Shown: one piece after another, positions 47,101-59,496 of the stretch | Layout of the letters: every line of letters starts with the position of its first letter | How positions within the stretch are numbered: the stretch's first letter is position 1 | Assembly: GCA_030844895.1 (NCBI GenBank) | Contig: CM061233.1 | Location: 31,740,310-31,804,309 of the forward strand | From: Ambrosia x helenae | Taxonomy: Eukaryota > Streptophyta > Magnoliopsida > Asterales > Asteraceae | Direction: 5' to 3' | DNA length: 64,000 nt | The notes under the pieces: model-generated | The model's database searches: none | Seen by the model: the letters and a program-made list of their open reading frames with translations, nothing else | What the model was told of the DNA's origin: nothing | Made by a program: the position numbers and the translations under genes

Positions 47101-47851
47101 AGTGATGTTATAAGAGGGTGTTTGGCCGAGTTTAAGAGAGAGAGGGGAAGAAATGATTTGGTTAATCTTTTTATCCAATCCTTTTTCATGCAAGCCCATC
47201 ATTGCAAATGATATGGAAGATATTTAAAAAAAACTCAAGTGAACTACACTTAAGTGGCCTTTGGCCGGCCCCTATGGGGTGTTTGGTGGGGTCCACCTTG
47301 CTAATTATCTCTCCATATTATGTTTAAGTTAGTTCCTTTCGGGTACCGCCCGGGTATTTCTCGAATTTTAGCCGCGGTTTACCTCAATATTAAAATACCG
47401 TTAATATTCATAAAATTTTGCCCAGTTAAATTACTGATAATTTATTTCGGCTTTTGTCGGGTGAATTTACGTGTTACGCGCGTATCGGGTGCGGTACACG
47501 CACTTTATTCGTTACCGGGAGATTTGTGCAATAAGCTTTCACGTATGGCTTTGGGTTTCCAAAACTCATAATATTTTGTGAAAATATTATTTATTTTATA
47601 TTCCGGGTGTCCGGTGTTCGTTTCGCTTATTTAAGTTTTACCGGGTAATCGCCAGTGTCCATACCGGATAGTTTTGCTTGCGCATGATCCTATCATACTT
47701 TGCTATCAAACTTATGCATTCCAATGCATTATTTGGGAATTCCTATCTTTCTAAGGCCTCGATTAAATATTCAGCACATAATTACGGTTAATTACGTTAA
47801 TCGCGTTTAATTAATCAGTACGGAATTACCTTAATTTTGCCGGTTGTTACA
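44132..47851 (-). mobile_element. 5-prime LTR (3.7 kb) of a truncated Ty3/gypsy-type element
   Basis: Plus-strand ends are TGTCACACC and GTTGTTACA. The first bases inside (GGCGGAAACACGTGG) match the family of LTRs at 22462, 50752 and 55639. Its outer end abuts tandem unit U4 at CCACAAAACCC. The partner LTR and the rest of the element are missing. A remarkable array of hairpins lies at 45087-46017. Confidence 0.8.
45087..46017. repeat. Array of hairpins with conserved loop and varying stems
   Basis: At least eight perfect or near-perfect hairpins. Stems (left arm to right arm): 45087-45096/45119-45128, 45163-45172/45181-45190, 45254-45264/45273-45283, 45340-45351/45360-45371, 45440-45449/45458-45467 (one mismatch), 45635-45647/45652-45664, 45879-45891/45900-45912 and 45988-45999/46006-46017. 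Five share the 8-base loop TCCCATTT while stem sequences differ (for example GTACATTTATTT and GATACTTTTATAT) yet remain paired. Four of these lie 87-98 bases apart within a degenerate repeat (CTAGGATNNNGTCG after each). Confidence 0.85.
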
Positions 47852-50143
47852 CCACAAAACCCAAGCTATATGAATCTCAAATCGGGTAGATCATCTGACT
47901 GCTTTAGTTTGGACAGTTCCCATGGTTTGAAGCTTTTAGGAGATTTGGAAATACTTTGAATACTTGATGATTTGCTACTATTTTAAAGATTAATTCTGCA
48001 TATTATTGGTTTGAAAATGCAGCTAAACGATGTCGAGCTTCATGACTATGCTATGAGTGCCGATGATCGGATGTACTGAATGTCATTATAGATGTTGTGA
48101 ATTTGAAAAGGAGATTTATTTTATGTAGTTGGATGAGCTTCTCTCTTAACATGTACTTTATTTAGTTGAGTGCACCGTCTAAATTGAAGGAAATTTGTAT
48201 GTTTAGCTCGTTTGTGATTATACGGTTTGGTCCATGGTTTTGGTTTGAAGAGCAGGGTTTAGCGGTTCAATTGATGATAGTTTTGGAAGGCATTTCTCTG
48301 ACATTTTTAGTATTTTGAATTGTGTCTTCAGTAGTTTTCAGAGACTCAACTCCTAATGTAGATGCAGCTACTGAATGCTTCATGTCAAAGTTTTGAACTT
48401 CTGAAAAGCTCTCATTTGAAATGGTGAGAAAGCTCTGATGAAAAGATGTGCTTTCTTTAAATTCAGAAGTTTTCTTTTGAATCATTTCACTTCCATCAGC
48501 ATCAGCAGTTTTGGGAGTAAAATCAGTTGGTGATTCAGTGTGGTTATAACTAGACCTGGCAATTTCAACCCATCTAGTTGAGTTTTGGTTGTTTTGGGTT
48601 TAAAATTTGACCTTGTGGGTTAAAATGGGTTTAGTATAATTTTCAATGGGGTTAGGATGGGTAATTTTAATTGTAGGAAATAAGTAAATAGGTCAGGATG
48701 GGTATGTCAAAAAAAATAAATGGGTCAGGATGGGTATTAATATGTATTATAGTTTTGGAAGGCATTTCTCTAACATTTTCAATATTTTGAATTGTGTATC
48801 CAGTAGTTTTTAGGGTCTCAACTACTGATGTAGATGCAACTACTGAAGGCTTCATGTATGAGTTTTGAACTTCTGAAGAGCTCTCATTTGAAATGGTGAG
48901 AAAGCTCTGTTGAAAAGATGTGTTTTCTTTAAATTCAGAAGTTTCCTTTTGAATCATTTCACTCCCATCAGCATCAACAGTTTTGGGAATAAAGCCCGTT
49001 GGTGATTCAGTGTGGTTATAACCAATGGCAAACTTAACATTTGATGCAGTTTGTTTGTTAAGAAGCATCTGATAACATCTACATGACTCAACCCATTTTT
49101 CACAGTCAACTTTTGTGTCAGCAAACTCTTTTATGAGATCTCTTAGGTTTTCTATCATGATTTTTATTTGTGCTTGGGTTTTAATAGCATTATTTGTTAA
49201 TCTAGAAATTTCTTTTGTTTTTGAAACAAGTTTTCTTTCTAAATCACATTTCATTTAACTAAATTTTCTTTCTGAGCCATTGGCCTTGCCCGGTAGATAC
49301 ACATTGGTTTCTTTTATTAAAGCAAAAGCTTCTTTGAATGAATGTGAATAAAGCTTTAAAAGAGATTCTTTAGAAACCTGTGATAATGCAGAGTTAGAGG
49401 AAGATCCCTCAAAAGCCATTAAGGTAAAGTTTTTTCTGCCATTATCAGGTTCTCCCCAGTTGATGTCAAAGGTTTTGTTGTCAGCATCTTGACTGCATTC
49501 TAATGTATCATATGGAAGGCTACTCCAATCAACATACCCTGGAGTAAACAGACTTTGTTGATTGGGTTGTTGAGTTTGTGGAGGTTGAGTAGCAATGGAA
49601 AGCGTCTGTTGTTGGCCCTGTTGTTGAAAAAACATCTGAACTTGTGGCACATATTGGATTTGTGGAGCTTGTACCTGGACAAAATGTGCGCTTCCATGTG
49701 ATCCTTGATTTTTGTTGTAACCGGAGCTTGGTTGATTTCCAGATTGTGGTTGGTTGTAGCTAGAGCTTCTACACTCTCTAGTAAAGTGTCCCAACTTTTG
49801 ACATTTATGACATCTAAGTTTAGAATTGTCAAAACCAACTTTTGTTTGATTATTTAAACCTGGAAATTTTCTACCTGACTTTTTGTAAAATTTGTTAGTT
49901 TTTATGCTTAACATGGCCAGTTGGTGCGGAATATCCATTTCTTCTAACTCATCACTGCTGAAATTTTTTAAGTCATCAAGAATAAAACACATGTTATCAG
50001 TAGTTTGATTTTCAACATTGTCATAAGCTAGATATAATCTTTCTGATGAGATCCCAGCTTTGATATCAATGGGGTCAAAAGAGCCAAAGTCATTAGAACA
50101 AGATAGTGAGTCTTGTCCCAAAAGAGCTGTTCTACCAGGAAAT
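47852..50143. repeat. Tandem unit U4 (diverged, with internal duplication)
   Basis: Starts inside the unit at CCACAAAACCC, lacking its first roughly 260 bp. A 280-bp segment is duplicated within it (48262-48548 and 48747-49020). Between the two copies lies a 198-bp insert rich in GGATGGGT and GGGTCAGG, like a common plant MITE without clear ends. Unlike U1-U3, the gag runs on past 50143. Confidence 0.78.
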
Positions 50144-50751
50144 AATTATTAGCAGTTTTGCCAGAATTTTGTAACTTTTTCTTTTGATTAATTTCTCTTT
50201 TAAAAGTTAACAATTTCCCATGTAATTTTGTAAGTTTTAGGGAATCAAAATCTGCATTCGACCTGAGGACTATGGAGTAAGTTTCCCATTTTTCAGGTAA
50301 AGACCTTAAAAATCTATGCAACACAGATGGATTTGTGTAGGTCTGACCATTTAATTTTAACTCAGATATTAGTGAAGAAAATATTTCAAATTGTTATGTT
50401 AAAGTTTCTCTATTAAAATGAGTAAAAGTTTCATATTGTTGAGCCAAGATTTCTCTGGCGTTGCCAATCACCTCATCAGTTCCTCAAAACTGTTATTTTA
50501 GACAATCTCAAAGTTCTTTTGCACTCTCACAATGCAAGAGTCCAGCATAAATTATATTTGGGAGAGCCATTGCCAACATTAAAAAAGCTTTAGCATCTAG
50601 CTCAAGTTTTAGGAAATCTTCATCCGTGTAGTCTTTTGGTTCTTTTATTTTCTCAACTTTAGTTTCTAATCTGCAGTCACTAGTTTTGAGGTCCATACAT
50701 GACAGACTTTCAATAACCAGTGTTTTGTTGTGACAAAGTATGTGTCATCCT
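48667..50751 (-). pseudogene. Copia gag, longest copy, 5-prime part cut off by an LTR element
   Basis: Minus-strand gag. Reading from the right: a start-side stretch (THTLSQQNTGYWKSVMYGP, out of one frame), then FLRSLPEKWETYSIVLRS (UBN2-type capsid), the CCHC knuckle at about 49790, a Gln-rich stretch and KVDCEKWVESCRC. This copy lacks the stop seen at 39500 in U1 but shares the stop at 49252-49254, and has further breaks near 50390-50510. It continues at 58088 on the other side of the inserted element. Confidence 0.78.
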
Positions 50752-51614
50752 TGTAACACCCCAACCGATGGCGGAAACATCGGGGTGCCACGTATTGATG
50801 ATTGTTTTCAGTAGCACATGGTATAACATAAATTTTAAATAATTTATTCAAACATAATATCCAAAATGTGAAATGATGTCTAAGAATTCAATTACATAAA
50901 ATCAAATAACAACTTCAATAACTTCAAATAAAATCCTCATGCTAACTCAAGCCTCAGCTTCATTGTTACCTGAAACATGTTAATTTTGAAAGTATTTTGG
51001 GTCAACATAAGTTGGTGAGAATTACATAGGTTTTTGATAATAAAATGAATAAAATGTTGTGCAATTCATGTGTCATGTTAATCTAGCCCATATGTGAGAA
51101 CATATTAGAAATAAATCGAGTGCATAATCAACCCTGCTGACTGTTATAAAATGATACATACCATACACTTATGGTCCAAATGAATATGTTATGCGATAAC
51201 AAACACCCACGTAACCTTTGTAGGAGGCACGTATCCGGGTGGGATTGTCAGTCCAATAGATCTATCAATGTATACCGTCGGCTGATCAATGTTAATGATT
51301 ATGCTAGAATGGTGCTTACTCTAATCATGCTCAAGACATAATGCAACATAGAAAACACATAGACACATTGATGATTGAATTGCAATGATAATGTTATAAC
51401 ATGTTTCACCCCAAAAATGGTGATAAATAAAAGGGGCTATGTAAAACTCACCTTGACAAGCTTGCAAAAATTCACACACACAAGTTGGTGTTGATGAACG
51501 AGCAAAAAAAATCAACGAGGATCTACGAAATACGCTTGAACCTAGATAAATTAAGAACGATGATTTAAAATCTATTCATATTATATTATATAGTTATAGT
51601 GTTTGTAACAATAT

Positions 51615-51647
<33 letters not shown>

Positions 51648-53188
51648 TCTATTGTTACTATACTTAGCACTGTTACCATCATTATTATTATAAGCATCCG
51701 AGTTTTCTTTAAGTCATATAATATGTGTGGTCTCATATGTAAAAGTTCATTTAACATATATAACTACCAGATTTTTCTAATATATAAAACATGTATCCGA
51801 ATAAAATAAAACTACAATATTTAACAATTATTTTTAGGATAATCTCTTCTACTTTATTACAAGTTGCTTTCAAGCCCCTTATGAATCAATTGGATAATAT
51901 ACCAATTTGACACAGACGTATGAGATTTAAAATATTTATTATTGAATATACAAGGTGATTAAAATTAAATATAATAACATAGGGTTTAGGATGCTCTTAA
52001 CGGAGAACCCTTCCGTAAAACGAAGACCAATAAGCTAAAGGTCCTCATAGATAAAGTTGATTTCATATTACAACTATAAGAATTTTTTTTTTTGTTGCTA
52101 GAATAGTTAAATCAGTTGAAGGCCGTTTGATTAGATTTTGAAAGCACGATTGTAAATGCATTGATGATTACGGTTTTACTAACGTGTACCTTTGTAACAG
52201 ATAGAAATTTGATCAAACAAAGTTGCGCCATTGAAAGCTAGTCGATGTTGCTATAGTAGGATGTTCTATGCTTTGAGTTAGTTGGAAGGAGGTTCCGGTG
52301 TGGCGATTTGTTTAGTAATTATGAACAATGGTTAAGGGTTGAGGTGCGAGAGGAAGCTGGTGACAGGCACAGCAAATGATGGTGATCGTCGGTTATAGTG
52401 ATGAAATCGGAGGTTGTGGTTGTTCACAGGAACACGGTGGTCGGAAAAAGAGGAGAGGGCCGATAGGGAGATGGAGGATGCTTGGGTGAGGTGTGGTCGA
52501 AATCGTGTAGCGCCTGTTTCGAAGAAGTTGGTTGAGGTTCTTGATACGGGTGCTGGATGGATTTTTAAGCTCAATATTAATATATTAATATATATATATA
52601 TATATATATAGTTAATTGTCCCATTTTGAGCCACAATTTAAGTGATTGCGATATATCCGGGTCATGATTACGGTTGAGTTGGCAGCCAATTAGGAATTGT
52701 TAATGCATAAATCTGGAAACATAAAGTTTAGTTTCAACCCAATTAATTTTGTATCAATTTGTATTGTGATCTAAACCTCCATTTTGGTGTCTCCATGATT
52801 TACGGTGATGGCGGGTCTTGGGTTTTGACTTTGAATCAAGTCTCAAGAAGTGGCAACATAACAGTTTAAAATTTTGTAAACCAAATTTATTTCTTTTAAA
52901 AGTCTTTAACATAAAAACTCAAATAATTCAAATAAATATAAAATATTGTCATTTATGATGTTAGAATATTTAAATTAATAATTATCATGAATGGAATTAA
53001 TTTGTCATATATTTTGCAAATAAAATATTGTGTTTGGAAGAGTAAAAAAAATATACACGTAAATTCTTATGTTAATTTTTTTTTTTTAACAAGAAGTTAT
53101 ATAGTAAGATTTAGACATGTGTAAAAAAAAGTTTAAAATGGAACTTTTATTAAACAAAATAAATTGGGGAAAAATTCATAGGGTTACA
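50752..53188 (-). repeat. 3-prime LTR of the LARD-like element
   Basis: 2437 bp, plus-strand ends TGTAACACC and AGGGTTACA. Contains AT microsatellites near 51613-51649 and 52579-52609. Confidence 0.92.
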
Positions 53189-55638
53189 GTCTCCCCTACT
53201 TTTAAGAACTTCGTCCCGAAGTTTATTCGAAAATGGGCATTTAAATGGGGTTGAGGATAGTTAGGGTGATGTGGTGATAGTGATTAGGCTATGTTTGCAA
53301 AAGGTAAATAGAAGAATGGACAAGGGTTTCAAAAAGGACACCATATCCTACGTCTCATGAGTGAGAGTCGATATATTAGGAATAGATAGCTAGGATAATT
53401 CATAATGAAGCAACAAACTAACTTGACATTGAGTCATGAGTCCTTTGGCCACTAATGGAACCTATGTTCAAAGTACACATAGATCACTAACTTCTTATTA
53501 TAAATGTTGAGGCACTTATGATAATTGAATCTAGGTTACAATGCATCTTGTTGAATAACTAAACTTCCCTAGGACTAATGCTTGGTTCGAAAATGTACGT
53601 GGTATATAAGGTGTACCGCAGTTAACCCACCACACCTCTGATATTTTGAAAACGTACGTGGTATCTATCAAAACCTTAATAGAATTTCACACCACCTTAA
53701 CGTACCTGTAAATTCATGATTACGTTCCGGACCGCAATCACCAATTTACCTTACATTAGGGTTTTGTGTCCTTCTATGACTCTAAACACACATGTAAGTA
53801 ATGCAAAATAACCTTGTGATTGAATCGTATACAATGTATCCAAAAATGAGTCCAACTGTTGAGTAGGAAAAAGACTTCTACCAGTCAGTGAGTAAGAACC
53901 TCTACCGATTGTTGAGCAGGTGCGATAGCCTCTACCAGTCGTTGAGCAGGTTGTAGGGCCTCCACCGACTGTTGAGCAGGCATGATGACCTCTACCAGTC
54001 AGTGAGTAGGAACCTCTACCGATTGTTGAGCAGGTGCGATAGCCTCTACCAGTCGTTGAGCAGGTTGTTAGAACCTCTACCGACTGTTGAGCAGGCATGA
54101 TGACCTCTACCAATCGTTGAGCAGGTTATTAGGTACTTTACTAACTATTGGGCAAGTACTTCATCCTCTACCAGTTGTTTGTTTAAGTGTAACAATTATT
54201 TTTTATTTAACGCATAAGTTGCAAGTTGATAATACACACATATAAGCAAGTTTGTAAATGCATCAAATATCAAGTATCAAGTATACCATGCGAGTTGTAA
54301 TAGAGTTGCCCCAGACAAGGTTAATGACTCTAGGTGTGTTTATAGCAAATAGTTTATTTTTCCATGCTTTCAAGTATCATGAATAATCAAATGTTCAGGT
54401 AGATAATCAAAACCTCATGTATAACTAAGAATCAAGTTTGTTGCAACGAACAATCAAGTTTTCAATAGTTTGGTTATCATAGGGATCAAGTTCATATTCA
54501 AGAAGGTAAAGAATATAAATTTAGTTCTTGAGATGATGATGAAGAATTCAAAGTAACATCAAAGTTATGAAAGATGGTGAATTTGAAGATAGTTGATAAA
54601 GGGTTTATTTCATAGGTTTTAAAAAAGACACAAGTAGTAGGGAGATGATCTGGCAGCATGAATCGTGGAGTTTGAATCAAATATTAGAGTCGAGCATATG
54701 AGAAAACACGATTGTGGTGAACACCAAAAATCGTAAAGGTTCGAACATGTTGGAAATATGTAGGTGTCAATGGGGAATTGGAGACTAAAAATTATTTTTT
54801 TTTTTTCATAAGGATGGAAATATTTTATTTTATTTTTGTAAAAATTAGTTTTGTATATAAAACAAAAGTTGTTAAATAGTATGGTTTAAGTGGCTTTAGA
54901 TTAGAATATTTCAGTTAGTCAGAGATTTTAAACACGACATTAGGTTTTATAGATCAAATGACATTATATCGAAAATCCTTTGTTACGCCTATAAATTGTT
55001 ACATAAACATTTGAAGTTTAGAGAATAGGTCTGTGAAAATAAAAGACTCTTTGACAAAATATTTATTTGCTCTAATTTGTGAAATCTCTAAGTGATGAAA
55101 GTTTGACAAAATTCTAGTGATCATTAGTGTTGATGCTAAGGTATCTCCTGTATACAGTTTTATGGGATTATAGTTTAAATGAGGACTTTTAAAACTTTGG
55201 GTAAGACGAAATTTTATGATTGAGGTACTTTAAAAAAAATGCAGGGGTGGTTCAAAATAGAATTGGCAAGTAAACTCCAACAGTAATACGTTAAAAACAA
55301 GCAATATGTTGTAAAGGAAACCATATGATTTGGGTCAGATGTTGAAAATAATCAAACATGTGGGTAATATTGTAAGACTAAGGATAATTGTGAAACTCAC
55401 ATATGAACATGAAATTCAGGCTGATTAGTAAATTATATAAGAAATGAATTTGATTTGAATTGTAAAGGTTTTGAGATTCAAAGCTTAGAATTTAATGAGG
55501 GGGTGCATAGGGATAGAGATAAAGGATGGGTAGAGTTGCAAATAAGGGAAACAAGTACTGGTTAATGTCCTAGGGTTATAGACTAGATTATTTTTCTAAT
55601 AACCTAATTCCCTATAACCAAGGCTCTGATACCAATCT
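53189..55638 (-). other. Interior of the LARD-like element
   Basis: 2450 bp without protein-coding frames. It holds a tandem repeat at 53876-54150 and otherwise AT-rich sequence. The untranslated interior presumably carries packaging signals used by a related autonomous element. Confidence 0.8.
53876..54150. repeat. Tandem repeat of about 30-bp units, higher-order unit about 114 bp
   Basis: Unit CCTCTACCAGTCGTTGAGCA with variants (GATTGTTGAGCAGG, GACTGTTGAGCAGG, GTCAGTGAGTAGG). Four subunits form a block that is repeated about twice. Open frames here (GRGYRTCS...) are repeat artefacts. Confidence 0.85.
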
Positions 55639-56496
55639 GTAACACCCCAACCGATGGCGGAAACATCGGGGTGCCACGTATTGATGATTGTTTTCAGTAG
55701 CACATGGTATAACATAAATTTTAAATAATTTATTCAAACATAATATCCAAAATGTGAAATGATGTCTAAGAATTCAATTACATAAAATCAAATAACAACT
55801 TCAATAACTTCAAATAAAATCCTCATGCTAACTCAAGCCTCAGCTTCATTTTTACCTGAAACATGTTAATTTTGAAAGTATTTTGGGTCAACATAAGTTG
55901 GTGAGAATTACATAGGTTTTTGATAATAAAATGAATAAAATGTTGTGCAATTCATGTGTCATGTTAATCTAGCCCATATGTGAGAACATATTAGAAATAA
56001 ATCGAGTGCATAATCAACCCTGCTGACTGTTATAAAATGATACATACCATACACTTATGGTCCAAATGAATATGTTATGCGATAACAAACACCCACGTAA
56101 CCTTTGTAGGAGGCACGTATCCGGGTGGGATTGTCAGTCCAATAGATCTATCAATGTATACCGTCGGCTGATCAATGTTAATGATTATGCTAGAATGGTG
56201 CTTACTCTAATCATGCTCAAGACATAATGCAACATAGAAAACACATAGACACATTGATGATTGAATTGCAATGATAATGTTATAACATGTTTCACCCCAA
56301 AAATGGTGATAAATAAAAGGGGCTATGTAAAACTCACCTTGACAAGCTTGCAAAAATTCACACACACAAGTTGGTGTTGATGAACGAGCAAAAAAAATCA
56401 ACGAGGATCTACGAAATACGCTTGAACCTAGATAAATTAAGAACGATGATTTAAAATCTATTCATATTATATTATATAGTTATAGTGTTTGTAACA

Positions 56497-56532
<36 letters not shown>

Positions 56533-57459
56533 TCTATTGTTACTATACTTAGCACTGTTACCATCATTATTATTATAAGCATCCGAGTTTTCTTTAAGTC
56601 ATATAATATGTGTGGTCTCATATGTAAAAGTTCATTTAACATATATAACTACCAGATTTTTCTAATATATAAAACATGTATCCGAATAAAATAAAACTAC
56701 AATATTTAACAATTATTTTTAGGATAATCTCTTCTACTTTATTACAAGTTGCTTTCAAGCCCCTTATGAATCAATTGGATAATATACCAATTTGACACAG
56801 ACGTATGAGATTTAAAATATTTATTATTGAATATACAAGGTGATTAAAATTAAATATAATAACATAGGGTTTAGGATGCTCTTAACGGAGAACCCTTCCG
56901 TAAAACGAAGACCAATAAGCTAAAGGTCCTCATAGATAAAGTTGATTTCATATTACAACTATAAGAATTTTTTTTTTTGTTGCTAGAATAGTTAAATCAG
57001 TTGAAGGCCGTTTGATTAGATTTTGAAAGCACGATTGTAAATGCATTGATGATTACGGTTTTACTAACGTGTACCTTTGTAACAGATAGAAATTTGATCA
57101 AACAAAGTTGCGCCATTGAAAGCTAGTCGATGTTGCTATAGTAGGATGTTCTATGCTTTGAGTTAGTTGGAAGGAGGTTCCGGTGTGGCGATTTGTTTAG
57201 TAATTATGAACAATGGTTAAGGGTTGAGGTGCGAGAGGAAGCTGGTGACAGGCACAGCAAATGATGGTGATCGTCGGTTATAGTGATGAAATCGGAGGTT
57301 GTGGTTGTTCACAGGAACCCGGTGGTCGGAAAAAGAGGAGAGGGCCGATAGGGAGATGGAGGATGCTTGGGTGAGGTGTGGTCGAAATCGTGTAGCGCCT
57401 GTTTCGAAGAAGTTGGTTGAGGTTCTTGATACGGGTGCTGGATGGATTTTTAAGCTCAA

Positions 57460-57509
<50 letters not shown>

Positions 57510-58087
57510 ATTGTCCCATTTTGAGCCACAATTTAAGTGATTGCGATATATCCGGGTCATGATTACGGTTGAGTTGGCAGCCAATTAGGAATTGTTAATG
57601 CATAAATCTGGAAACATAAAGTTTAGTTTCAACCCAATTAATTTTGTATCAATTTGTATTGTGATCTAAACCTCCATTTTGGTGTCTCCATGATTTACGG
57701 TGATGGCGGGTCTTGGGTTTTGACTTTGAATCAAGTCTCAAGAAGTGGCAACATAACAGTTTAAAATTTTGTAAACCAAATTTATTTCTTTTAAAAGTCT
57801 TTAACATAAAAACTCAAATAATTCAAATAAATATAAAATATTGTCATTTATGATGTTAGAATATTTAAATTAATAATTATCATGAATGGAATTAATTTGT
57901 CATATATTTTGCAAATAAAATATTGTGTTTGGAAGAGTAAAAAAAAATATACACGTAAATTCTTATGTTAATTTTTTTTTTTTTTTAACAAGAAGTTATA
58001 TAGTAAGATTTAGACATGTGTAAAAAAAAGTTTAAAATGGAACTTTTATTAAACAAAATAAATTGGGGAAAAATTCATAGGGTTACA
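55639..58087 (-). repeat. 5-prime LTR of the LARD-like element
   Basis: 2449 bp, nearly identical to the other LTR. The differences are mostly (AT)n lengths near 56498-56532 and 57467-57505. Confidence 0.92.
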
Positions 58088-58318
58088 ATCCTTCTTTGCC
58101 AGATATTGAATTCATTTCTCACTAGCATGGGAGGCTTGTTTGCATATCCAGTATTATGAGGATCCATTTTTAAGAATATTGATTGATTAACAACTTCTTA
58201 AAGTGATGGATTGAAAGTGAACTTTTATCCTTTGATTGAATATCAATATGAGCCTGTGTTTGATTCTCAATTTGTTAGATTGATATGTGATTAGATAAAC
58301 CAGTGCCCTGATACCAAT
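58088..58318 (-). pseudogene. N-terminal end of the copia gag and primer region
   Basis: The minus strand reads DPHNTGYANKPPMLVRNEFN, then IWQRRM, up to the ATCCT insertion point, and joins the gag at 50751. Upstream at about 58301-58318 lies ATTGGTATCAGGGCACTGG, an iMet-like primer site. Confidence 0.75.
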
Positions 58319-59146
58319 TGTAGGGACCTAAGTAACACAGTTTCTTCTTGAACAATTAATTTTATCAACGTAAATATGCAGCGGAATAATAATTGTTCTA
58401 AGTTAACAGTTCACTTTTAAGATCAGTAAATCCCCCCCCCCCCCTCAAATAATAAACTAAAGTGCAATAAGCTTATATGAGAATCAAAACAGTTAATGAT
58501 AAAACAGTTGAGAATATTCAGATGGTTCTCATATAATAGACAATGGATTTCTGACTTAAAGTCTGTGTATTCAAGTTAATAAATATAAGGTATGAACCAT
58601 TCTATTTATAGACTACAAAACGTACATACGAAGCATATAAATAATAGTATAATACTACAACAGGCTGTAGAATTGAAACTTGTACAAAATATCTAATAAA
58701 TACAATTATAATATGAAACTGTTGAAGATTAGGGCGGTGGGAAGCTTCTACTGGAACTACTGATAAGTAGTCAACTGCTGATGAGTAATCCTTCAGAAGT
58801 TGCTCTTCAGTAGTTGTTCTTCAGATGTTTGTCTGGTTCATCTTCAAAACTTTACTCTTCAGCACTTTGTCTCAGCTTCAGTTCTTCATCACTACTTGTC
58901 ATTTCTTCTTCGGCGCTTTCTATACTTAACCAGAAGTTGCAGAGAGGATATTAGACTAAGGTTGAAATGCTTATCAATCGTCTTTGACCCAACATCGGAA
59001 TGGTCAAAACTGGTCGAGCCGCACTGTTGTCGATTGGTGTGCCTGGTTTCTGGTCCGGACAGTGGGTCTATTTCAGTTGTGAAAATCATGACTTTTGTAG
59101 TGAATTGATGTTCAATTAATCAATTTAGGATGAATTTGGTTATGCT
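58319..59146 (-). repeat. Probable 5-prime LTR of the split copia element
   Basis: The plus strand starts TGTAGGGACC right after the primer site. It contains a minus-strand TATA box (CTATAAATAG, 58602-58611) and repeated CTTCAGTAGTTGTTCTTCAG motifs near 58800. The far end is not resolved; it may continue past the next inserted element. A C run lies near 58433-58444. Confidence 0.55.
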
Positions 59147-59352
59147 TGTCAGTCAACCGAATTAATGAGGCATTCAAGATAATTGGTCAACTTCAGTCAA
59201 CCGAATTAATGAGGCATTCAAGATAATTGGTCAAATGTAATTATTGTATTTATATTATCATTACCTAGTTTCCTTAGTGGTGCTACCTTCCTTTCATGTA
59301 TCCTTCTATTTATTGTATTATGTGTGTAAAGGAATGATCACGTTTGATAACA
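59147..59352 (+). repeat. Copia 5-prime LTR
   Basis: 206 bp, TGTCAGTC...GATAACA. Its first 90 bases are two direct copies of a roughly 44-bp unit (CAGTCAACCGAATTAATGAG, GCATTCAAGATAATTGGTCA). Confidence 0.94.
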
Positions 59353-59496
59353 TGATATCAGAGCAAAGGTACTGCTCTGGACCTAGTAACCTTAAAACCC
59401 ACCGCTGCCATCTTTGACTTCGGTCACCAGCAGTCACCAGCCTTCGGGCTTATTCCTTCCTGGTTTTCTTTTTTTTTCTTGACCTTCATCTTCACC

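Larger units (their letters stand above)
50752..58087 (-). mobile_element. LARD-like LTR retrotransposon without coding capacity
   Basis: 7336 bp with a perfect 5-bp TSD ATCCT (50747-50751 and 58088-58092). LTRs of about 2.44 kb flank a 2.45-kb interior. The minus-strand primer site TTGGTATCAGAGCC lies next to the right LTR (about 55621-55635) and a purine tract AAGTAGGGGAGAC next to the left LTR (about 53189-53201). No gag or pol frame exists in the interior. The LTRs differ by a few substitutions and microsatellite lengths only, so insertion is recent. It sits inside the copia gag. Confidence 0.92.

Noticed and set aside
57217..57562. Open frames with Ile-Tyr repeats on both strands (also 52332-52634)
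   Set aside because: They arise from (AT)n microsatellites inside the LTRs.
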